64,000 nt of DNA from Oceanobacillus sp. J11TS1 (GCF_018333215.1 NZ_BORO01000012.1:54758-118757); one strand, 5' to 3'; shown: positions 28,640 to 40,577, numbered from the stretch's first letter. Numbers and translations are program-made. The notes: generated by a model not told the origin, from the letters alone.

Positions 28640-28783
28640 TTACTTCAATCGAACCTTTTCATTTTTCTCCAATTGAATGACTTTTCCATCTTGAACGACA
28701 AGCGTAATTGTACCATAATTCAAACCTTCTAATAATTCCTTCACCTTTGAACACAAATCGTTAACTTCTTGTTTTTTCGTCAC
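28640..28783 (-). CDS. yezD: YezD family (DUF2292) small protein
   Basis: A 47-residue frame starting at GTG (28783) with GGGGAGGAAG just upstream. The translation contains VKELLEGLNYGTITLVVQDG and KVIQLEKNEKVRLK, the typical YezD/DUF2292 pattern of a short helix followed by a two-strand element. Such proteins recur beside sulfate assimilation genes in Firmicutes, and their function is unknown. Here it is the first gene after the operon promoter. It is short, but its ribosome site and family pattern make it real. Confidence 0.8.
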   Translation of the reverse strand: MTKKQEVNDLCSKVKELLEGLNYGTITLVVQDGKVIQLEKNEKVRLK

Positions 28784-28863
28784 GTTTGCTTCCTCCCCAT
28801 CATTTTTAATTCTTGAGGAAGTTTAATCCCTTGTATTTTGATAAGATTTATTAGTTTAGTAGT

Positions 28864-28892
28864 ATTCTATCCAGAAATTCATCTTTTGTCAA
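28864..28892 (-). promoter_or_regulatory. Sigma-A promoter of the sulfate assimilation operon
   Basis: On the minus strand TTGACA (28892-28887), a 17-bp spacer and TAGAAT (28869-28864). It lies about 80 bp upstream of yezD, and the leader has no visible S-box or T-box. The rest of 28893-29059 is A/T-rich with nothing recognisable. Confidence 0.7.
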
Positions 28893-29059
28893 TCATTCTA
28901 TAAAATTTTTAACAAAATAAACAAAAAATTTAATCATAACACTTTAATTCTTTGGAAATTGAAATGCAAGAACTTTAAAAGAGGATATGGCCTATGGAGT
29001 AAAAAATGGAGGTTCTGGTCTATTAAAATTTATTTCTTCTCGCAGACAGTTAATCAAAC

Positions 29060-29088
29060 ACCCATCCCTTATGATTTAATGGATGGGT
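29060..29088 (-). terminator. Probable terminator after the SMR efflux genes
   Basis: ACCCATCC and GGATGGGT form a perfect 8-bp stem around 13 nt, about 90 bp after the stop of the SMR gene. The T-tract on the minus strand is poor (GTGTTTGATT), so efficiency is uncertain. Confidence 0.5.
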
Positions 29089-29177
29089 AGTAAGGTTTCA
29101 TTTTATGTTATATCTTGCGCTTTGGTTCGAGCGTCTCGCAATCATTCATAATCGTTTGATAAAAAGGTGATTATAAT

Positions 29178-29525
29178 TTAATTGGAGGATGCTGTCGCTT
29201 TCTCCCGACTATTCGAAGTATTTAATACAACCACTCCGCTTATGATTAATATTATACCTATTATCTTAAGAACACTTAAAACTTCACCCCATAACGCAAT
29301 ACTTACAAATAAAGTTAATACAGTACCTGCCCCAGACCAAATCGCATAAGCCAGACTTAATGGCATTGTCTTAAGTGTTAAACCTAAGCAGAAAAAGGAA
29401 ACGCCGTATCCAACAATTGCTCCGATAGCGGGAAGCAATACCGTGAATCCATCCGATACCTTCAACAAAGTTGTCGCAAATACCTCTCCTAAAATTGATA
29501 TCGTCAAAAAGATATACGCTCTCAT
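29178..29525 (-). CDS. Small multidrug resistance (SMR) efflux subunit
   Basis: 115 residues with four membrane helices and the SMR signature: the essential Glu in helix 1 (ISILGEVFATTLLKVSDGF), the GYGVSFFCLGLTLKTMPLSL segment and the helix-3 AYAIWSGAGTVLT motif. SMR proteins exchange protons for cationic drugs or guanidinium-like compounds as dimers. It follows a second SMR gene by 22 bp, the arrangement of heterodimeric pairs such as EbrAB and YkkCD. AAGGACGG precedes the ATG. The partner is frameshifted, so any heterodimer would be impaired. Confidence 0.9.
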   Translation of the reverse strand: MRAYIFLTISILGEVFATTLLKVSDGFTVLLPAIGAIVGYGVSFFCLGLTLKTMPLSLAYAIWSGAGTVLTLFVSIALWGEVLSVLKIIGIILIISGVVVLNTSNSREKATASSN

Positions 29526-29546
29526 TACTAATCCGTCCTTTTTTAA

Positions 29547-29871
29547 TTAATGTGTTCCACCTAGATTTAAGATAATAACTCCCCCAATGATTAAACTTAG
29601 CCCTAAAATTTTTTTACTGTTGAAGCCTTCTTTTGTATATGATAATTCCTACTAAAGCAGTAAGAGCTGTTCCTAATCCTGCCCAAATCGCATAAGCCGT
29701 TCCAAGTGGAATCGCCTTTAATGATAAAGATAGCATATAAAACGCCACTGCATAACCAATCACTATTCCAAAGGTGGGCAGTATTTTTTTAAATCCATTC
29801 GATGCTTTAAGCATGGAACTCCCAAATACTTCGCCAATGATTGCTATTATTAATAGTAAGTATCCATTCAT
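29547..29871 (-). pseudogene. SMR efflux partner, frameshifted before the last helix
   Basis: The frame starts at ATG 29871 (MNGYLLLIIAIIGEVFGSSM) behind GAGGGAT and has the SMR Glu and AYAIWAGLGTALTALVG motifs. After GIIIYK an extra A in AAAAGAAGG shifts it to a stop at 29614. The natural fourth helix continues in the next frame (EGFNSKKILGLSLIIGGVII, ending NLGGTH at 29547). A 3-A run would restore a normal protein of about 107 residues. It may be a real mutation, phase variation at a short homopolymer or a base-call error. Confidence 0.7.
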
Positions 29872-30254
29872 GATTATCCCTCGCATTTTTTCATTTTCAT
29901 TCATTGTTGAATAATGTTGTCTACCTCAAGGAGCAGCATGCAACTTGAATGATATCAACTATTTAAACTCAGATGCTGTTTTTTTGCTTGATAGGATGCA
30001 TAATCTCTCCTAATTTTTGCAAACATTATTATTGTACCCTCTGGATGATTTCTTTTGCAATCCATAAACGCTATGTAAAAGAGGCTGAAAAACAAGTGTT
30101 TCTTATCCCGCAAATGCCAAACTTCATCTATGCGAATACGCGCTTCAGAAATATATGCCGCTTTGTGGCAGTTCCCGTTATCAATAGTTTGTCAAACATA
30201 GATTTTTTGGTGAAGAACCTATTTTGAATAGCCAAAGATTTTTTATGACACACT
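29872..30254. other. Intergenic region upstream of the SMR pair, no gene seen
   Basis: About 380 bp. A palindrome-like TTGATATCA-type stretch lies near 29955, which might be an operator of the SMR pair. I could not find a guanidine riboswitch core. Short open frames here lack ribosome sites and family features. Confidence 0.4.
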
Positions 30255-30286
30255 AAAAAAGTGACTTCCGCAGAAGCCACTTTTTT
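30255..30286 (-). terminator. Terminator of the suf operon
   Basis: AAAAAAGTGGCTTCTGCGG and AAGTCACTTTTTT (minus strand) form a stem with a small loop and T6 tail, 36 bp after the sufB stop. Symmetric A/T flanks make it bidirectional. Confidence 0.85.
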
Positions 30287-30321
30287 AATCCAGCCAGTTT
30301 GTTATCCAGCTTTTTAAAGTA

Positions 30322-31719
30322 TTAACCGATAGAACCTTCCATTTCGAATGAGATAAGTCTGTTCATCTCAACAGCATATTCCATTGGAAGCTCTTTTGTA
30401 AATGGTTCGATGAAGCCCATAACGATCATTTCTGTTGCTTCTTCTTCTGTTAAGCCGCGGCTCATTAGATAGAAAAGCTGTTCCTCAGATACTTTAGAAA
30501 CTTTTGCTTCGTGTTCCAAGGAAATGTTATCGTTAAGGATTTCGTTATAAGGAATTGTATCTGATGTTGACTCGTTATCCATAATAAGTGTATCACACTC
30601 AATATTTGCACGAGCGCCATCTGCTTTACGTCCAAAGTGTACTAAACCGCGGTAGGATACTTTCCCGCCTTGTTTAGAAATTGATTTAGAAACAATGGTG
30701 GAAGACGTATTTGGAGCCAAGTGATGCATTTTCGCACCTGCGTCTTGCAATTGCCCTTTTCCTGCTAAAGCGATAGAAAGTGTATTTCCGCGTGCACCTT
30801 CTCCTTTTAGAAGGATAGCTGGATATTTCATTGTTAATTTAGAACCAATGTTTCCGTCAATCCATTCCATGGTTGCATTCGCATCACAAGTTGCACGTTT
30901 TGTAACCAAGTTATATACGTTGTTAGCCCAGTTTTGAATGGTTGTATAACGGCAATAGCCATCTTTCTTAACAATAATTTCTACAACTGCACTGTGAAGC
31001 GAGTTTGTTGTATATACCGGCGCTGTACAACCTTCTACATAGTGTACAGATGCTTCTTCATCTACAATAATAAGGGTACGTTCAAATTGTCCCATATTTT
31101 CTGAGTTAATACGGAAGTAAGCCTGTAATGGTGTCGTTGCTTTTACGCCTTTCGGTACGTAGATAAACGATCCTCCAGACCATACTGCTGAGTTTAATGC
31201 AGCAAACTTATTGTCTGAATAAGGGATAACTGTTCCGAAATATTCTTTGAACAATTCTTCGTTTTCTTTTAGGGCAGTATCTGTATCTTTAAAGACGATA
31301 CCAAGATCTTTAAGATCTTCTTTTAAGCTATGGTAAACAACCTCTGATTCATACTGGGCTGAAACACCAGCAAGATATTTTTGCTCTGCTTCTGGAATAC
31401 CTAATTTATCAAAAGTCTGCTTGATTTCGTCAGGTACTTCATCCCACGTTCTACCTTGTTTTTCAGAAGGTTTTACATAATAAACAATTTCGTCAAAATC
31501 TAAACCAGAAAGATCTCCGCCCCATTGCGGCATTGGACGATTATAGAAATGCTCTAATGCTTTCAAACGATAATCAAGCATCCATTGTGGCTCTTCCTTC
31601 ATTTTAGATATTTCTTTAACAACATTTGGCGTTAATCCTTTTTCTGTACGGAAAATAGATACGTCTTTATCATGAAATCCGTATTTATACTCTTCGATTT
31701 CCGGCATATTTTTTGCCAT
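30322..31719 (-). CDS. sufB: Fe-S cluster assembly scaffold subunit SufB
   Basis: 465 residues, normal for SufB. Recognised from the start ([20 protein letters not shown]), the central [20 protein letters not shown] with the conserved Cys, and the C-terminal beta-helix ending ([34 protein letters not shown]). With SufC and SufD it forms the SufBC2D complex on which clusters are built. It is the last gene of sufCDSUB and follows sufU by 39 bp. Confidence 0.97.
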   Translation of the reverse strand: MAKNMPEIEEYKYGFHDKDVSIFRTEKGLTPNVVKEISKMKEEPQWMLDYRLKALEHFYNRPMPQWGGDLSGLDFDEIVYYVKPSEKQGRTWDEVPDEIKQTFDKLGIPEAEQKYLAGVSAQYESEVVYHSLKEDLKDLGIVFKDTDTALKENEELFKEYFGTVIPYSDNKFAALNSAVWSGGSFIYVPKGVKATTPLQAYFRINSENMGQFERTLIIVDEEASVHYVEGCTAPVYTTNSLHSAVVEIIVKKDGYCRYTTIQNWANNVYNLVTKRATCDANATMEWIDGNIGSKLTMKYPAILLKGEGARGNTLSIALAGKGQLQDAGAKMHHLAPNTSSTIVSKSISKQGGKVSYRGLVHFGRKADGARANIECDTLIMDNESTSDTIPYNEILNDNISLEHEAKVSKVSEEQLFYLMSRGLTEEEATEMIVMGFIEPFTKELPMEYAVEMNRLISFEMEGSIG

Positions 31720-31758
31720 TGTTAATAACCTCCTTCTGACAGCATTAAAGCTTCTGTC

Positions 31759-34722
<2,964 letters not shown>

Positions 34723-34738
34723 GTTATCCCTCCTTACT

Positions 34739-35527
34739 TTACGCGTTTTGTTCTGCAGTTTCTTCGTCTTCAATTCCTAGTTCTTCTTTAATCCATTCGT
34801 ATCCTTCTGCTTCAAGACGTTTTGCAAGTTCTGGACCACCAGATTTTACAACTTTCCCTTGCATCATCACGTGTACGAAGTCAGGCGTAATGTAGTTTAA
34901 TAGACGTTGATAGTGTGTAATAATTAAGCAGCCAAAGTCATCAGAACGCATTTTGTTGATTCCTTTTGATACTACTTTTAATGCATCGATATCCAGTCCA
35001 GAGTCAATTTCATCAAGGATAGCGATTTCTGGTTGTAATTGCATTAATTGAAGGATTTCGTTACGTTTTTTCTCCCCGCCTGAGAATCCTTCGTTCAGGT
35101 AACGAGTTGCCATATTTTGATCTATATCAAGGTAGTCTAAATCTTGGTCTAATTTTTTGATGAATTTCATTAAAGGAATTTCATCACCTTCTTCACGGCG
35201 TGCATTGATTGCAGAACGTAAGAAATCAGAAGTTGTTACACCGCTAATTTCACTTGGGTACTGCATTGCTAAAAATAGACCAGCGCGAGCACGTTCGTCT
35301 ACTTCCATTTCCAATACATCTTCCCCGTCAAGTGTGATTGTTCCTTCTGTAACTTCATATTTTGGATGTCCCATAATAGCAGAGGCTAATGTGGATTTAC
35401 CTGTACCGTTTGGTCCCATGATTGCATGGAATTCTCCACCTTTAATCGTTAGGTCTACCCCTTTTAATATCTCTTTGTCTTCAATGGATACATGAAGATT
35501 CTTAATTTCTAATACTGAGCCTGACAT
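34739..35527 (-). CDS. sufC: Fe-S assembly ATPase SufC
   Basis: 262 residues. Walker A GPNGTGKSTLASAIMGHP, signature LNEGFSGGEKKRNEILQ and Walker B IAILDEIDSGLDIDAL are all as in SufC, an ABC ATPase without membrane partner. It drives conformational change of SufBD during cluster assembly. First gene of the operon; GGAGGTATGATTT precedes the ATG. The ~430-bp region upstream holds the likely promoter. Confidence 0.97.
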   Translation of the reverse strand: MSGSVLEIKNLHVSIEDKEILKGVDLTIKGGEFHAIMGPNGTGKSTLASAIMGHPKYEVTEGTITLDGEDVLEMEVDERARAGLFLAMQYPSEISGVTTSDFLRSAINARREEGDEIPLMKFIKKLDQDLDYLDIDQNMATRYLNEGFSGGEKKRNEILQLMQLQPEIAILDEIDSGLDIDALKVVSKGINKMRSDDFGCLIITHYQRLLNYITPDFVHVMMQGKVVKSGGPELAKRLEAEGYEWIKEELGIEDEETAEQNA

Positions 35528-35598
35528 AAATCATACCTCCAAAACTTTATTTTAAATGAAATGAATAGTATATCCATTCTCAATTTATTCTCATTACA

Positions 35599-35627
35599 AT
35601 CTTAAAGCATTTCAAATTAATTCGCAA
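35599..35627 (-). promoter_or_regulatory. Possible sigma-A promoter of the suf operon
   Basis: TTGCGA and TAAGAT on the minus strand with 17-bp spacing, about 70 bp upstream of sufC. Other -10-like sequences (TATACT near 35566) are nearby, so the assignment is tentative. From 35628 to about 35917 I see no gene or structured element. Confidence 0.4.
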
Positions 35628-35917
35628 CTGTTATTGTTCGTCTTTAACATGTGTTGAAATATGGCTTGAAGCAAGATTTTTTTAGACGTTTCCAACTTAA
35701 TTTTGTAAAAAAAGGAAAATTTAATTTAATATTACTTCTTATGACTCTTCCACAATATCTTTGGCAGACCATGGAATGTCCTGATTCCTTTTTCCGGCCT
35801 AGTCAGTTTCATTGCCATATCTATCTCCTAAAATTAATCGTTGTTCGCAGGCATGGCAGCTTCCTTCGCATTTGAAACCATCCATCTGACTAAAGATTGC
35901 ATCAGCCGTTTTCGCAC

Positions 35918-35948
35918 TTTAAAAAGCTGATGTCGTTTGACACCAGCT
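35918..35948 (-). terminator. Terminator after the small gene at 36 kb
   Basis: AGCTGGTGTC and GACATCAGCT (minus strand) pair around a short AAAC loop, followed by TTTTTAAA. It begins 11 bp after the stop of the 35959-36150 frame, which supports that frame being a transcribed gene. Confidence 0.75.
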
Positions 35949-35958
35949 CCTATTTCAC

Positions 35959-36150
35959 TTATTTAATACGGTTAAATTCTATTCCCGATGTGACCATTTT
36001 TGCGTCTTGATATTCCTTTTCCCTTTGTTTTTCCACGTTTAATTTCTTTTCAAAGCTTCTGCGATACTCTTCGTAGTTAACACCTCTTGATTTTCCAATC
36101 CCTTTTTCCATCTCCGAAGTGTAGTTTAAACTATTCTCAGTGGGAATAAT
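35959..36150 (-). CDS. Small basic protein, possibly started at AUU
   Basis: A frame ending at TAA 35961-35959 reads MEKGIGKSRGVNYEEYRRSF and continues through KKLNVEKQREKEYQDAKMV to FNRIK. The first in-frame ATG (36111) gives 50 residues but has no usable ribosome site. In contrast AAAGGA lies six bases before an in-frame ATT (36150), giving 63 residues with an N-terminal extension (PTENSLNYTSE). A terminator follows directly. I do not recognise the family. The B. subtilis yurZ gene occupies a similar place, but I see no similarity to it. Confidence 0.45.
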   Translation of the reverse strand: MIPTENSLNYTSEMEKGIGKSRGVNYEEYRRSFEKKLNVEKQREKEYQDAKMVTSGIEFNRIK

Positions 36151-36309
36151 GAATCATCCTTTCAATTTGTTTAACACATTTATTATGTTAACACAAGTAT
36201 AATTCCCGCTCAAAACCGATTTAAACGTTTATTTTCGGAAAAGTGATGGATTATCGGACTTCACGATAGAATAAAGTCCCAGATGCTTATAATTCTTCTT
36301 AAATACTCG

Positions 36310-37161
36310 TTATTTTGCATCTGTTGGGGTTGGAATAACTGCTCCCTCATAGTTTTCTAGCATAAAATCTTGCATTTCTTGTGATTGTAACACCTCAACT
36401 AATTTATTTAATGCTTCATTATCTTTATCCTCGGAACGAACAGCAATGACATTCACATAATCAGATTCGTCTCCTTCAATGAAGAGCGCATCTTCAAGCG
36501 GATTTAAACCCGCCCCAATGGCAAAGTTCGTATTGATAACTACTAAAGAATCCTCTTCCGCGTTATAGATATCAGGTGTAACTTCTGGAGCAACATCTGG
36601 GTGGAAAGATAAATCTTTTGGATTTTCTACAATATCATCTATTGTTGCCGCTACTTTATCCACATTTTCATCCAAAGTAATTAATCCATTAGCTTCAAAT
36701 AAAGATAAAATACGGCCTTGGTCTGACACAGAATTACTAAGAACAACTTCTGTTCCGTCTGGAATATCCTCTATGTTTTTAATCCCTTTTGAGTACACGC
36801 CCATTGGCTCTACGTGAATACCGCCAATAGATTCAATCTCATATCCAGCATCTTTTACTGTCTGATCGAGAAACGGCTGGTGTTGGAAAAAGTTCGCATC
36901 AATTCTTTCGCCTTCTAAATCGTCATTAGGTAAAACATAATCTTCGTATTGCTCAATTTCTAATGTAATTCCTTCTTCTTCCAATAAAGGTTTTGCTTCT
37001 TCCAGGATTTCTGAGTGAGGAACACTGGAGGCACCTACTGTAATTTTTGTGGATTGGTCAGCATCTCCATTATCAGCATCATCTGAAGACGCATCATTTC
37101 CTCCACATGCTGCTAGTAATAAGATAATGCTCGCTACAGCTAAAAACCAAAGTTTCTTCAT
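36310..37161 (-). CDS. metQ: Methionine ABC transporter substrate-binding lipoprotein MetQ
   Basis: 283 residues with a lipoprotein signal (LAVASIILLLAACGGND, lipobox Cys at 19) and the NLPA/MetQ fold: VGASSVPHSEILEEAKPLLE, RIDANFFQHQPFLDQ and INTNFAIGAGLNPLEDAL. It captures methionine outside the membrane. Last in metNPQ, 62 bp after the permease. The whole operon lies under a SAM riboswitch. Confidence 0.95.
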   Translation of the reverse strand: MKKLWFLAVASIILLLAACGGNDASSDDADNGDADQSTKITVGASSVPHSEILEEAKPLLEEEGITLEIEQYEDYVLPNDDLEGERIDANFFQHQPFLDQTVKDAGYEIESIGGIHVEPMGVYSKGIKNIEDIPDGTEVVLSNSVSDQGRILSLFEANGLITLDENVDKVAATIDDIVENPKDLSFHPDVAPEVTPDIYNAEEDSLVVINTNFAIGAGLNPLEDALFIEGDESDYVNVIAVRSEDKDNEALNKLVEVLQSQEMQDFMLENYEGAVIPTPTDAK

Positions 37162-37223
37162 GTAATTACTCCCCTTTTTTTCTAATTATTATGTGAATCA
37201 AGAATTTCTTGAATGCCACCTCA

Positions 37224-37892
37224 TTAACGTTTATCTATTTTCCTTGTAATAGCATCCCCAATAAATTGGAATATAAATACGATTAGTACGATAATCACTG
37301 TGCAAGCAAAAACAACGTCCCAGCTTTTTCGCTGGAATCCAAAATAATATGCATAATTTCCTAATCCGCCAGCTCCGATAGCCCCTGCCATCGCGGTATA
37401 ACCAATCAAAGCGATAGCTGTGACAGTTAAGCCGGAAACAAGTGCAGGCTTGGACTCAGGAAGCAAGACTTTAAAGATAATGGTACTTGCTTTTGCTCCC
37501 ATCGCTTTTGCAGCTTCTACTACTCCTTTATCTACTTCCTTCAAGGCAATTTCAACTAGTCTTGCATAGAATGGAGCAGATCCTAAAATTAATGCCGGCA
37601 AAGCTGCGTTGGGACCGCGTATCGTTCCTACTACTAAATTGGTAAATGGGAACAATAATAAAATTAATATGATAAAGGGAATCGCGCGAAACACATTTAC
37701 AAAAACGGCAACGATAAAGTTAATTGGCCGATTTGCCCAGAAATTCCCTTTCGAAGTTAAAAACAACAGTAACCCTAAAAGTAAACCAAGGATCGTTGTT
37801 CCTACCATCGCAATCGCGGTCATATAAAGCGTTTCATAGGATGCTTCGACTAAATCCTCTGCTGCTAAGTTTGGAAATAATTCCTCAAGCAT
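37224..37892 (-). CDS. metP: Methionine ABC transporter permease MetP/MetI
   Basis: 222 residues, five or six membrane helices. The permease loop that contacts the ATPase is visible (EAAKAMGAKASTIIFKVLLP), and the family motif AIGAGGLGNYAYYFGFQRK follows. Overlaps the end of metN by 8 bp. Matches B. subtilis MetP (YusB) in order and size. Confidence 0.95.
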   Translation of the reverse strand: MLEELFPNLAAEDLVEASYETLYMTAIAMVGTTILGLLLGLLLFLTSKGNFWANRPINFIVAVFVNVFRAIPFIILILLLFPFTNLVVGTIRGPNAALPALILGSAPFYARLVEIALKEVDKGVVEAAKAMGAKASTIIFKVLLPESKPALVSGLTVTAIALIGYTAMAGAIGAGGLGNYAYYFGFQRKSWDVVFACTVIIVLIVFIFQFIGDAITRKIDKR

Positions 37893-38904
37893 GTTGAATT
37901 ACCTCCAATTCAATGGCATTCTGTTTCTCTAAATATTGGATAGCTTGCTCCTGCTGATTTCCTATCAGTTGAACGATTAACGTTCCGTAGCTTCCAACCT
38001 GTGTCTGTGTAATTTTTCCTTGCAGAATATTAATATGAATATCCAGATCTTTTGCCAGCTGACTGATGACTGTTTGATTAGCGCTTTCTCCTAAAAATTG
38101 AATTCGTAACAAGGCGCCTTCTTGATATTTTTCTTTCATCGCAGTAATGTCTTCCTCTTCATCTGAACCTGTCAGCTGTTCTACAAACTTCTTGGTAACA
38201 GGCTGCTTCGGACTGGTAAATACATCAATCACTTCGCCTTCTTCTACGACCTTCCCTTGCTCCATCACGGCTACTCGATTACAAATTTTACGTATAACGT
38301 GCATCTCATGAGTGATTAAGATAATGGTTAATCCTAATTTCTCGTTAATATCTTGTAGTAAACGCAAGATTTGATTTGTTGTTTCTGGATCAAGGGCGGA
38401 AGTTGCTTCATCACAAAGCAATACCTTTGGAGAGTTAGCTAAAGCTCTCGCAATTCCAACCCGCTGTTTTTGTCCACCACTCAGCTGGGCAGGATAAGCA
38501 TTTTCCTTGCCGGCTAGTCCAACTAAATCAATTAATTCCAGGACGCGTTTTCTGCGTTTGCTTTTCTCTACACCGGCAATTTCAAGAGGAAATTCAATAT
38601 TTTCAGCAACCGTTCGAGACCAAAGCAAATTAAAATGCTGGAAGACCATGCCGATATCTTGTCTGGCGATTCGCAGATCATTTTTAGATAAAGAGGTAAT
38701 GACTTGATCACCTATTTTCACCGTACCGCCTGTGGGCTCCTCCAAACGATTGATAAGCCGCACGAATGTACTTTTCCCAGCGCCGCTGTAACCTATTACG
38801 CCGTATATGTCTCCATCTTCTACTGTAAGATTGATATTATCTACAGCAATAACATCTTTTTTATTTAAAGGAAAAACCTTCCTTAATCCTTCAATGGATA
38901 TCAA
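37885..38904 (-). CDS. metN: Methionine ABC transporter ATP-binding protein MetN
   Basis: About 339 residues. Walker A GVIGYSGAGKSTFVRLINR, Q-loop DIGMVFQHFNLL, signature LSGGQKQRVGIARALANSP and Walker B VLLCDEATSAL are intact, followed by a C-terminal NIL (ACT-like) domain from about residue 260 that senses methionine. Start assigned to TTG at 38904 (LISIEGLRKVF) with AGGAG eight bases upstream. Earlier in-frame ATGs lie inside the riboswitch expression platform and are not credible. Confidence 0.94.
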   Translation of the reverse strand: MISIEGLRKVFPLNKKDVIAVDNINLTVEDGDIYGVIGYSGAGKSTFVRLINRLEEPTGGTVKIGDQVITSLSKNDLRIARQDIGMVFQHFNLLWSRTVAENIEFPLEIAGVEKSKRRKRVLELIDLVGLAGKENAYPAQLSGGQKQRVGIARALANSPKVLLCDEATSALDPETTNQILRLLQDINEKLGLTIILITHEMHVIRKICNRVAVMEQGKVVEEGEVIDVFTSPKQPVTKKFVEQLTGSDEEEDITAMKEKYQEGALLRIQFLGESANQTVISQLAKDLDIHINILQGKITQTQVGSYGTLIVQLIGNQQEQAIQYLEKQNAIELEVIQHA

Positions 38905-38987
38905 TTTTTTCACTCCTATGTGTATACCACCATGTTTTCTTATTCCGCAATTTATACTACCATTTTTTTCTACTCCCAAAACAGAAC

Positions 38988-39151
38988 TAAAAAACGCCTT
39001 TCTGCTAGAGAACAGAAAGACGCCACAAAACATAATATATCGTCCATTGTCCTCTCATCTTTCAAATTGCTTGCAGGAGTTGGCACCTTTTCAATAACTG
39101 AAGGTTGCCGCGGTTTCAAAGGGCCAGTCCCTCCACCGCTCTAGATAAGAG
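38988..39151 (-). promoter_or_regulatory. SAM-I (S-box) riboswitch with terminator, controlling metNPQ
   Basis: Aptamer 39151-39052 on the minus strand: P1 arms CTCTTATC and GATGAGAG, the core AGAGCGGTGGAGGGACTGGC and the GAAACC/GGCAACC elements, all hallmarks of SAM-I. A terminator follows (38988-39024, arms around CTTTCTG/CAGAAAG and T6). With SAM bound, the terminator forms and the methionine importer is shut off. Confidence 0.95.
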
Positions 39152-39254
39152 TTTTCATATTTTATTAATCAAGTGTCCTTATAGTAGCATGCGATCGGGT
39201 GCATTGTCAATAAAGGCATGCTAAAAGCACTCACTTTTACGTACCATAAACAGC

Positions 39255-39572
39255 CTAATTCATGGATGCAAATAATTCTGGTTTATACTTCATTAAATAT
39301 TGATAAATATTCGCTGTAGACTGGAATGTATATACTTTTTCTATCATTTGTCCATCTTCCATAAAGGCAAGACACGGGACACTCTCCACTTTGTGATTTT
39401 GCATAAATTCCGGGTGCATGGAAGCATTCATCTCTGTAAAAATAATCTCTTGCTGCATTCTTTCCACATTTTCAAGCATAGCACGGGCTACAGAACAAGT
39501 TCCGCAAAACGGTGTATAAATATATAGTATAAAGCGGTCATTATTTATTTCTGTTTCGTTAAACTGTTTCAA
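39255..39572 (-). CDS. Thioredoxin family protein (YusE-like)
   Basis: 105 residues with a thioredoxin fold: active site TPFCGTCSVARAML near residue 22, the EMNASMHPEFMQNHKVESVP segment containing the cis-Pro (VESVPCLAFM), and a C-terminal helix. The CGTC active site differs from the classical CGPC. Position after metNPQ and before yusF/gcvH matches B. subtilis yusE. Its substrate is unknown. Confidence 0.88.
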   Translation of the reverse strand: MKQFNETEINNDRFILYIYTPFCGTCSVARAMLENVERMQQEIIFTEMNASMHPEFMQNHKVESVPCLAFMEDGQMIEKVYTFQSTANIYQYLMKYKPELFASMN

Positions 39573-39653
39573 GGTCTTTCCCTCTTTCTACTTTCCATGA
39601 ATATTAGAAGGAATGAACTGCCTCCTATCCTTTCTTCATTTTAACGTTTTTCT

Positions 39654-40019
39654 TTACCACTTTGCAAGATAATTAAGGTCAATTCCAATTCGCTTTCCTG
39701 CCAAGATACTCGCCAACGTTTTCATTGGTGTAGCAGCCACTTCTCGAAACTCGCTGCTGATATAAATATGCTCGGCGTGCGGTAATTCCTTTGACAACTG
39801 TTTTCGAAGTTTTATTCCGGAATCGTCCTCATCTACCAGAATAAATACATCCGTGTCATCCAAATGATAGCATTCTAACAGTTCTTCAAATTTTTCTACG
39901 CCAATGGTTCCGTTCGTACAAACAATGGTGATGGTATTATCGTCCAGGATTTTTTCAATATGCCTTTTATCAGATAACCCTTCAACGATTATGACCGAGT
40001 TGTAATCATCTTCCATCAT
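39654..40019 (-). CDS. Toprim domain protein (YusF-like)
   Basis: 121 residues. A Toprim domain is evident: SVIIVEGLSDKRHIEKIL with the catalytic Glu and FILVDEDDSGIKLRKQL with the DxD pair. Such stand-alone Toprim proteins resemble RNase M5, and some may act in nucleic acid processing. Position matches B. subtilis yusF. Two adjacent ATG codons begin the frame. Confidence 0.88.
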   Translation of the reverse strand: MMEDDYNSVIIVEGLSDKRHIEKILDDNTITIVCTNGTIGVEKFEELLECYHLDDTDVFILVDEDDSGIKLRKQLSKELPHAEHIYISSEFREVAATPMKTLASILAGKRIGIDLNYLAKW

Positions 40020-40196
40020 CGTTTTGCACTCCTTATCGCAACTAAAATGCTTTTTTCTATAGTATATGAAAAGAAAAGAGCAAACTATACACGATTGTGG
40101 AAAAGTCAGCTCTTTTCTAGCCCTTTTTAAAGCCTGTTGAAGACTTCAGGTCCAGGACCTGGCAGTTTCACTATCTCTAAACGAGGGTAAGATATT

Positions 40197-40577
40197 CTAT
40201 TCTTCCGTCAATGCTTGATATGCTGCAACATCTAATAATTCAGCTAAATCATTGTCATCATCTAACTCCACAACAACCATCCATGCTTTTTCATGCGGCG
40301 ATTCATTCACAAGCTCTGGACTATCTTCTAATGCTTCGTTTACCTCTACAACTTTCCCGCTTACTGGAGCATATAGCTCGGATACGGTTTTAACAGACTC
40401 CACACTTCCAAACGGCTCATTTACTTCGATCGTGTCACCAACTTCTGGCAACTCTACAAAGACAATATCACCTAGCTCATCTTGCGCAAAGGCAGTAATT
40501 CCGATACGAACTTTTCCATCTTCTTTTTTTACCCATTCATGTTCCTTTGAATATAAATAATCTTCTGGTAAGCTCAT
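40197..40577 (-). CDS. gcvH: Glycine cleavage system H protein
   Basis: 126 residues starting [20 protein letters not shown] at the ATG at 40577, with GGAGGG seven bases upstream. The lipoyl Lys lies in [18 protein letters not shown]. GcvH carries the aminomethyl group in glycine cleavage and, in bacilli, also relays lipoyl groups to 2-oxoacid dehydrogenases. It stands apart from other gcv genes, as in B. subtilis (yusH). Confidence 0.96.
   Translation of the reverse strand: MSLPEDYLYSKEHEWVKKEDGKVRIGITAFAQDELGDIVFVELPEVGDTIEVNEPFGSVESVKTVSELYAPVSGKVVEVNEALEDSPELVNESPHEKAWMVVVELDDDNDLAELLDVAAYQALTEE

Noticed and set aside
28784-29177. Possible S-box or T-box leader for the sulfate operon
   Set aside because: No SAM-I core (AGAG...GGTGGAGGGA) or T-box TGGN sequence found; only a sigma-A promoter is supported.
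29872-30000. Possible guanidine-I riboswitch in front of the SMR pair
   Set aside because: The conserved core was not recognised; only a weak palindrome is present.
29973-30227. 84-residue plus-strand frame
   Set aside because: No ribosome site and Cys/Phe-rich composition typical of non-coding A/T-rich DNA.
35651-35875. 74-residue plus-strand frame upstream of suf
   Set aside because: No ribosome site, no recognisable family, low-complexity composition.
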